DNA of 6,162 bases from an uncultured Verrucomicrobiales bacterium (GTDB lineage Bacteria; Verrucomicrobiota; Verrucomicrobiia; Verrucomicrobiales; Akkermansiaceae): positions 1 to 6,162 of the forward strand of contig CALFTQ010000169.1 of the NCBI GenBank assembly GCA_937916135.1, written 5' to 3'. Positions within the stretch are counted from its first letter, which is position 1, and the number at the start of each line of letters is the position of its first letter. The notes below the pieces were generated by a model. That model worked only from the letters and a program-made list of their open reading frames with translations, was not told where the DNA came from and searched no databases. A program made the translations under genes and the position numbers. Shown piece after piece: positions 4,557 through 6,162 of this stretch.

Positions 4557-4598
4557 ACAAAAGCACCGGTGGAGCATGGACTCTACCGGTGCTTTTGT
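4557..4598. terminator. Bidirectional terminator between the convergent genes
   Basis: ACAAAAGCACCGGT (4557-4570) and ACCGGTGCTTTTGT (4585-4598) are perfect reverse complements, 14 bp. The stem can extend inward by GGAG/CTCT with one wobble, leaving a six-base loop. The AAAA/TTTT ends of the stem provide a U-run on both strands, so it can stop the symporter transcript (20 bases past its stop) and back up the malic enzyme terminator. Confidence 0.88.
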
Positions 4599-4618
4599 AG
4601 ATTGCTTGCGGAGCCGGC

Positions 4619-6025
4619 TTAGTCCCAGCACTGCAGGTCCTTGGCGATGTCGGGCATCTTGTCCTTGGTAAAGGTGGGGTCGGTGATACCCTGGCGCTTC
4701 TGCGCGCGGTAGTCTTCCAGGAGTCGGAAGGCATACTTGCCGAGCAGGACGATGGCAATGAGGTTGCAGATGGTCATCATGCCCATGAAGAGGTCGGCCA
4801 GGTTCCACACGGTGCTGAGACTGGCCACGGAGCCGAAGAGCACCATGGCTGCCACGATGATGCGGTACACGGCCAGCACCCAGGGCTTCTTGCTGAGGTA
4901 CTGCACGTTGGCCTCACCATAGTAGTAGTTGCCCAGCACGCTGCTGAAGGCGAAGAAGAAGATGGCAATGGCCACGGCAATGTTGCCCCAGGGGCCGATC
5001 TGCTGGCAGAGGGCGGCCTGGGTGAGCTTGATGCCGCTCGCATCGCTGCCGGCGGGAATGCCGCCCACCAGGATGATGAAGGCGGTGCAGGAGCAGATGA
5101 TGAGCGTATCGCTGAACACGCTGATGGCCTGCACCTTGCCCTGTTTCACCGGGTGGGAGACATCAGCCGTGGCGGCCACGTTGGGGGCGGAGCCCATGCC
5201 GGCCTCGTTGCTGTAGAGACCGCGGCGGATGCCCTGCTGAATGGCGGCGCCGATGCCGCCAGCCAGCCCCTGTTCCCAGCCGAAGGCGTGGGAGATGATG
5301 AGGGAGAAGACCGTGGGGATTTCCGTGATGTTCATGCAGATGACCACCAGGGCCAGGGCAATGTAACCCAGCGCCATGAAGGGCACGATGATGCTGCTCA
5401 CGCGGGCAATGCTCTGGATGCCACCGAAGATGATGACGGCGGTGATGAGGGTGAGCACGGTGCCCATGTAGGACGGGGGAATGGCAAAGGCTTCTTCAAA
5501 GGCCTGGCAGATGGTGTTGCTCTGCACGGAGTTGAAGGCAAAACCGAAGGTGAAGATGAGCAGCACGGAGAAGATGGCACCCATCCACGGCTTCTTGAGA
5601 CCGATGCTCATGTAGTAGGCCGGGCCGCCGATGTAGGAGGATTCGCCCTTGATTTTGTACAGCTGGGCCAGGGTGGATTCCACAAAGGCACTGGCGGCGC
5701 CCAGGAATGCGATGAGCCACATCCAGAATACGGCGCCCGGGCCACCCAGGGCAATGGCTACGGCCACGCCGGCCAGGTTGCCGGTGCCCACGCGGCTGGC
5801 AATGGAGATGGCAAAGGCCTGGAAGGAGGAGATGCGCTCCACCCCTTCCTCTCGCTCTTCGTGCGTGCAGTTGCGGAACATGACCGGCAGATCCCTCAGC
5901 ATGGTAATCTGCACAAACTTGCAGCGGATGGTGAACCAGATGGCACAGGCAATCAGCATGGCGACCAGTACGTAGGTCCACAGTATGTCATTCAGAAAAT
6001 CGACGATTTGAGTGAATATTTCCAT
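4619..6025 (-). CDS. AGCS-family sodium:alanine/glycine symporter
   Basis: An integral inner-membrane carrier that imports alanine and/or glycine with a cation, usually Na+. The 468-aa length is typical. From the N-terminus: a first membrane helix at about 13-33; the family signature GTGNLAGVAVAIALGGPGAV (80-99) followed by FWMWLIAFLGA; SYIGGPAYYM (130-139); a long hydrophobic stretch 145-240; RRGLYSNEAGMGSAPNVAAT (267-286), the conserved substrate/cation region; FFFAFSSVLGNYYYGE (356-371); and two more helices (383-405, 410-430) before a hydrophilic tail. I count about eleven membrane segments. The ATG at 6025 gives a normal N-terminus; no Shine-Dalgarno sequence is visible upstream. Whether alanine, glycine or both are carried, and whether the ion is Na+ or H+, cannot be read from the sequence. 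It runs towards the malic enzyme gene and shares the terminator region with it. Confidence 0.96.
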   Translation of the reverse strand: MEIFTQIVDFLNDILWTYVLVAMLIACAIWFTIRCKFVQITMLRDLPVMFRNCTHEEREEGVERISSFQAFAISIASRVGTGNLAGVAVAIALGGPGAVFWMWLIAFLGAASAFVESTLAQLYKIKGESSYIGGPAYYMSIGLKKPWMGAIFSVLLIFTFGFAFNSVQSNTICQAFEEAFAIPPSYMGTVLTLITAVIIFGGIQSIARVSSIIVPFMALGYIALALVVICMNITEIPTVFSLIISHAFGWEQGLAGGIGAAIQQGIRRGLYSNEAGMGSAPNVAATADVSHPVKQGKVQAISVFSDTLIICSCTAFIILVGGIPAGSDASGIKLTQAALCQQIGPWGNIAVAIAIFFFAFSSVLGNYYYGEANVQYLSKKPWVLAVYRIIVAAMVLFGSVASLSTVWNLADLFMGMMTICNLIAIVLLGKYAFRLLEDYRAQKRQGITDPTFTKDKMPDIAKDLQCWD

Positions 6026-6162
6026 GTTATGGTGCGGTAAGTCCGCAGTAGTCTACCAGCTTTTTATTGAAAATCAAGCTTTTAATATACGCTGCGTCGT
6101 AAAGAATACACGTGTCCCAAAGATTTGGTAAGCAATAGAAACATCAGCAACATTTTGGAAGA
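6026..6162 (-). promoter_or_regulatory. Upstream region of the symporter with a weak promoter candidate
   Basis: Read on the - strand, TATATT (6084-6089) could be a -10 box, 58 bases from the ATG, but no good -35 box lies at the right distance. A small hairpin TGCGG/CCGCA (6033-6047) sits where a ribosome binding site would be expected, eight bases before the start codon. Beyond about 6110 I see nothing to annotate. Confidence 0.3.

Noticed and set aside
5153..6040. 295-codon open frame on the + strand opposite the symporter
   Set aside because: It is an antisense shadow dominated by Gly, Asp, His and Ala; the - strand frame has clear AGCS signatures.

Overview
The window joins an accessory, repeat-dominated half (1 to about 2990) to a conserved metabolic half (about 3000 to 6162). 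The core genes are GC-rich with ordinary bacterial codon use. None of the gene starts except one tiny ORF has a convincing Shine-Dalgarno sequence. That and the gene set would fit a gut Verrucomicrobiota such as an Akkermansia-like organism, but this is a low-confidence guess because no taxonomic marker is present.

Left half: a composite repeat recurs and separates cargo. Its parts, read on the + strand, are: A, a C-rich stretch (CTACCCACCACCCCAAC); B, one to four ~32-bp units each carrying TATTGCCCAT; and C, a motif with core ATCAGGAAAAGTTAAATAA that always starts exactly 22 bp after the key G of the last B unit. Five A-B-C copies end at 66, 911, 1949, 2349 and 2769, and a sixth copy at 2918-2982 has lost C. 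After copy 1 comes a 209-aa hypothetical protein (55-684) with a membrane segment, a coiled coil and a possible C-terminal winged helix. After copy 2 comes a rhuM-family gene broken by an internal deletion (1048-1661). After copies 3, 4 and 5 there is no gene, only blocks of GC-rich hairpins (D/E). The hairpins share one fold, and their paired bases change together between copies. The layout therefore reads as repeat, cargo, hairpins, repeat, and so on: a cassette-like array with two filled and three empty slots. No recombinase or transposase is encoded here, so the mobility idea is inference.

Right half: a malic enzyme (3137-4450, +) has a near-consensus sigma70-type promoter and a 22-bp inverted repeat at its transcription start. 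It converges on an AGCS-family sodium:alanine/glycine symporter (4619-6025, -). Two strong hairpin terminators lie in the 168-bp gap between them. Together they could take up alanine or glycine and supply pyruvate and reducing power from malate, but they are separately transcribed and need not be functionally linked. The last 137 bp is the symporter's upstream region.
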